From Sporodiniella umbellata (lineage: Eukaryota; Mucoromycota; Mucoromycetes; Mucorales; Rhizopodaceae), in NCBI GenBank assembly GCA_025677835.1, contig JAIXMR010000021.1, positions 124,501 to 188,500 of the forward strand: DNA of 64,000 nt. Reading direction: 5' to 3'. Position 1 is the stretch's first letter. Every line of letters starts with the position of its first letter. This document shows positions 61,771-64,000 of the stretch, in pieces. The notes below the pieces were generated by a model. That model worked only from the letters and a program-made list of their open reading frames with translations, was not told where the DNA came from and made no database searches. A program made the translations under genes and the position numbers.

Positions 61771-61946
61771 GTTGTTTTAGTTTAAAAAAAGAGAAAAGGA
61801 ATAAGTAGAATACGGGTAATTACCCCCTACGCTACACTCCAAGCCACACATGGGATGGTTAAAGCAAGTCACTTGCACAGACATCGGGACTTAAATAGTT
61901 TATGTAACCTATTTTTTCTATGTTTGCCCTTTTCTCTCACTATCAT
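61771..61946. promoter_or_regulatory. Bidirectional promoter region TIM13/SUN
   Basis: Only 176 bp separate the TIM13 ATG (61770, minus) and the SUN gene ATG (61947, plus), so both promoters must share this DNA or overlap the genes. No TATA box is evident, which suits housekeeping-type divergent promoters. Confidence 0.55.
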
Positions 61947-63784
61947 ATGTCGAACACACCTCAAAGATACACTCGTACATCAACACCAAACAAAGAAAGG
62001 CCGTCAGTGCTTTTTAGAGAACCTTCCTCAAGTCGTTCAACTGAATTCTCTGGAAATGTGCGATTTGGTTCGCCATCTTCAAGCTTTTCAAGAAACAATA
62101 ACTCTTCAAACAATAACCCAAAAACACCAGAGAGTCAAAGCTCACGACATATGAACCAGGAGGGGATAACAAACGATGTGTATTTAAAAAGTAAGACAAC
62201 AAAAATGTAAAAATACAAAGAACACGCTTTAATATATCCAATTTAGGCATATTAAGAAAACCTTCTGCATGTAATAGCAATACTGACGAAAACAGTTTTG
62301 ATGAAGGATACATAGAGTATGATGCGTATGACGAACTTGAGCTTATGGTAAATAATCCTATACTGGAGGAAAAGATGAGAATGGTAAACGAGCAAGCAGA
62401 AGAAGTGAATCGGTTAAGAGATGAGTTACTACTTAAACAAAGACGACAACAGCAAAACAAGTTACGGCTTGCGAATATTCGCCTACTGCCTGACATCCCA
62501 TCAGAAGAAGAAACCGTAAAAGAAGACGAAGGATTCAAAAGCGTTTTCTCCTACTATTTCAGCAAATGGTTTGAGCTTGTTATCTTTCAGTTCTTTATGG
62601 TATACTGGATTATTAAGGAGCCAATTATTCGTACTGTTACATTTTTCACAATGATTGTATCCGCGCTCTTGGTTACACCTGCACTTTTCATTTTTACCAA
62701 ATTGTTCAATCAAGGAACGCTAAATAGCAACAAGCGTAAACAAATTACCTCTGCCTGCACAGGGGCTCTGTTTTTATGGCTATTGTATATTGCATACCCC
62801 CATATTCAATCCAATTTACCCCAAGATTTTTGGAAGCCTGTCCCTAACTCATCCCACGATCTCTTTGCTATACAACAACGTTTGTCTCAATGGGAAACTC
62901 AATTTAATGATAACGACATCAACTATCGTCTACAGTATAACGATTTATCTATCAAAACAGAATCTGAAATAAAATTCATCAAAGACAGGATTGATGCATC
63001 TTCCGCAGAAACTCTTCAAAAGCTCACCAGTCAACAGAGCAACATTGATGCCGTCGCACAGCAGTACCGCAAATTGATTGAAAAACTGACCGGTTTTGAA
63101 AACAACTTTTTATCAGACCCATTGTATCAACTTAAAGTCAAAGAATTCATAGCCGAGCAGATCAAAGGGCTTGTTCTGCAAGAATCCGTTAAAGAGCTTA
63201 TCAAAGAAACTATTCAACACCAATGGAGCGAAATTAGTGGCTCAAGAGTAGATGAGATAGCAGATTTTGCTTTAGAGTCGCGGGGTGCTCGCGTGATTCA
63301 TTCAATGACTAGCAAAACATTCCAGCCCTTAGCTCCTTGGGTACAAGTTGCTCGACGCATGGTTGGTTTGAATTCTCGAATTCATACAATTCCCGAGATG
63401 GCTCTTCAACCTCAGATTTACGTAGGCGAATGTTGGTCAATGGATGGCACTCGTGGGGACCTAACCATTTTGCTCAGCGAGCGTATTAGTGTAGAAAGTA
63501 TAACAATTGAATACCCAAACCCCGAGGTGATGAAAGGGAGAATGAGCACTGCCCCTAACAACATTCAAGTACTTGGTATCAAAGATTACAAAGAGTATCC
63601 TACAGTCACTAAATCTATGGGGCTTGTTCAATACGACATCTCGAAAAATTTATCTGCACAAAACTTTAAGTTAGAAAGCAAAGATGAAGTGTATGAAGCA
63701 GTTGTGATTAAAATACTATCAAACTGGGGAAGCTCTTTACACACTGACTTGTATCGCGTTCAAATTCATGGCAGTCCTGTATAA
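61947..63784 (+). CDS. SUN-domain (Sad1/UNC-84) inner nuclear membrane protein
   Basis: LINC-complex protein linking chromatin or the spindle pole body to KASH proteins across the nuclear envelope. Two exons, 61947-62190 and 62247-63784, give 593 aa. The N-terminal 110 residues are Ser/Asn/Arg-rich and nucleoplasmic. A coiled coil (about 117-155) precedes hydrophobic segments at about 190-235 and 250-267, the membrane region. Perinuclear coiled coils follow (about 280-400). The SUN domain starts at about 410 with DFALESRGARVIHSMTSKTF and includes PQIYVGECWSMDGTRGDLTI (the GECW cysteine can form the KASH disulfide) and ESITIEYPN. It ends YRVQIHGSPV. The intron phase is consistent. An in-frame ATG upstream does not exist. 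Confidence 0.94.
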
Positions 63785-64000
63785 AATAGTATTCCCCCCA
63801 CTTCGTTTGTTCCAAAGGAATAAACATTACTGTAAATGTTTTGTTTTAAAATCCCGTTTGCTCTGTCTGTCGCTGTCGAATTGTTTTTGAGCTTTTTTAA
63901 ATAAAAAAATTATAAACAAAGAAAACTATAATCATCTTTCATGATTGTATTGACTATAAACAAATCTGTATGCGTACAAAGAAAAATGGCGTCATGTGCT
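63785..64000. other. 3' flank of the SUN gene
   Basis: Contains an AATAAA at 63820-63825 and another A-rich signal near 63899-63905, plausible polyadenylation signals. Nothing else is seen. Confidence 0.5.

Overview
The window is nuclear DNA of a filamentous fungus, most likely Mucoromycota (Mucorales-like). Nearly every gene is broken by short GT-AG introns (mostly about 45-110 nt), often with a T tract before the acceptor. The protein set is fungal: septin Cdc12, PKA regulatory subunit, SH3-RasGEF, Rhizopus-type lipase, Ecl1 family and a Sel1 protein. A minor-spliceosome protein (RNPC3 type) and a Merlin/ISXO2-like transposon also fit an early-diverging lineage. Gene models were rebuilt by hand from splice signals, reading phase and recognised protein families. 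No rRNA, convincing tRNA or CRISPR array was seen.

Layout. 0.1-7.2 kb, minus strand: septin, PKA-R and Ras exchange factor, a signalling and cytoskeleton set. 7.4-9.3 kb, minus: a group II PLP decarboxylase. 9.7-12.0 kb, plus: Grc3/Nol9 polynucleotide kinase. 12.1-14.8 kb, plus: unresolved coding-like segments, a four-finger C2H2 protein and an unknown protein whose 3' coding end overlaps a convergent HAD-like gene (14.8-15.8 kb). 16.1-17.2 kb, minus: a secreted class 3 lipase. 17.2-24.7 kb is mostly non-coding, with two small genes. 24.7-26.0 kb: NAC beta (plus) converging on an Ecl1-type gene (minus). 29-32.8 kb: an SDR oxidoreductase and a proteinase-K-like subtilase, divergent. 33.2-34.3 kb: a decayed but nearly full-length Merlin-like transposase. 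34.4-35.8 kb: a Sel1-repeat protein ending in a CaaX box. 39-41 kb: a coiled-coil protein and an Nsr1/nucleolin-like protein. 42-48.8 kb: a giant HEATR5/Laa1 gene. 52-54.2 kb: a FAR1-type transcription factor. 58.8-63.8 kb: F-box-like gene, RNPC3, Tim13 and a SUN-domain protein.

The genes look like ordinary core-genome neighbours rather than one pathway, and no operon-like logic is evident. Long homopolymers (up to 43 A) are dense in the first 24 kb and sparse afterwards. The left-hand genes (RasGEF, Grc3, HAD, lipase) read as more GC-rich than those on the right. I did not find a clear new multi-gene system. The most unusual items are the transposase relic with two in-frame TGA codons, the Sel1 protein with opposing targeting signals, the convergent coding overlap, two strong intergenic hairpins, and two places where homology requires a 1-nt frame correction.
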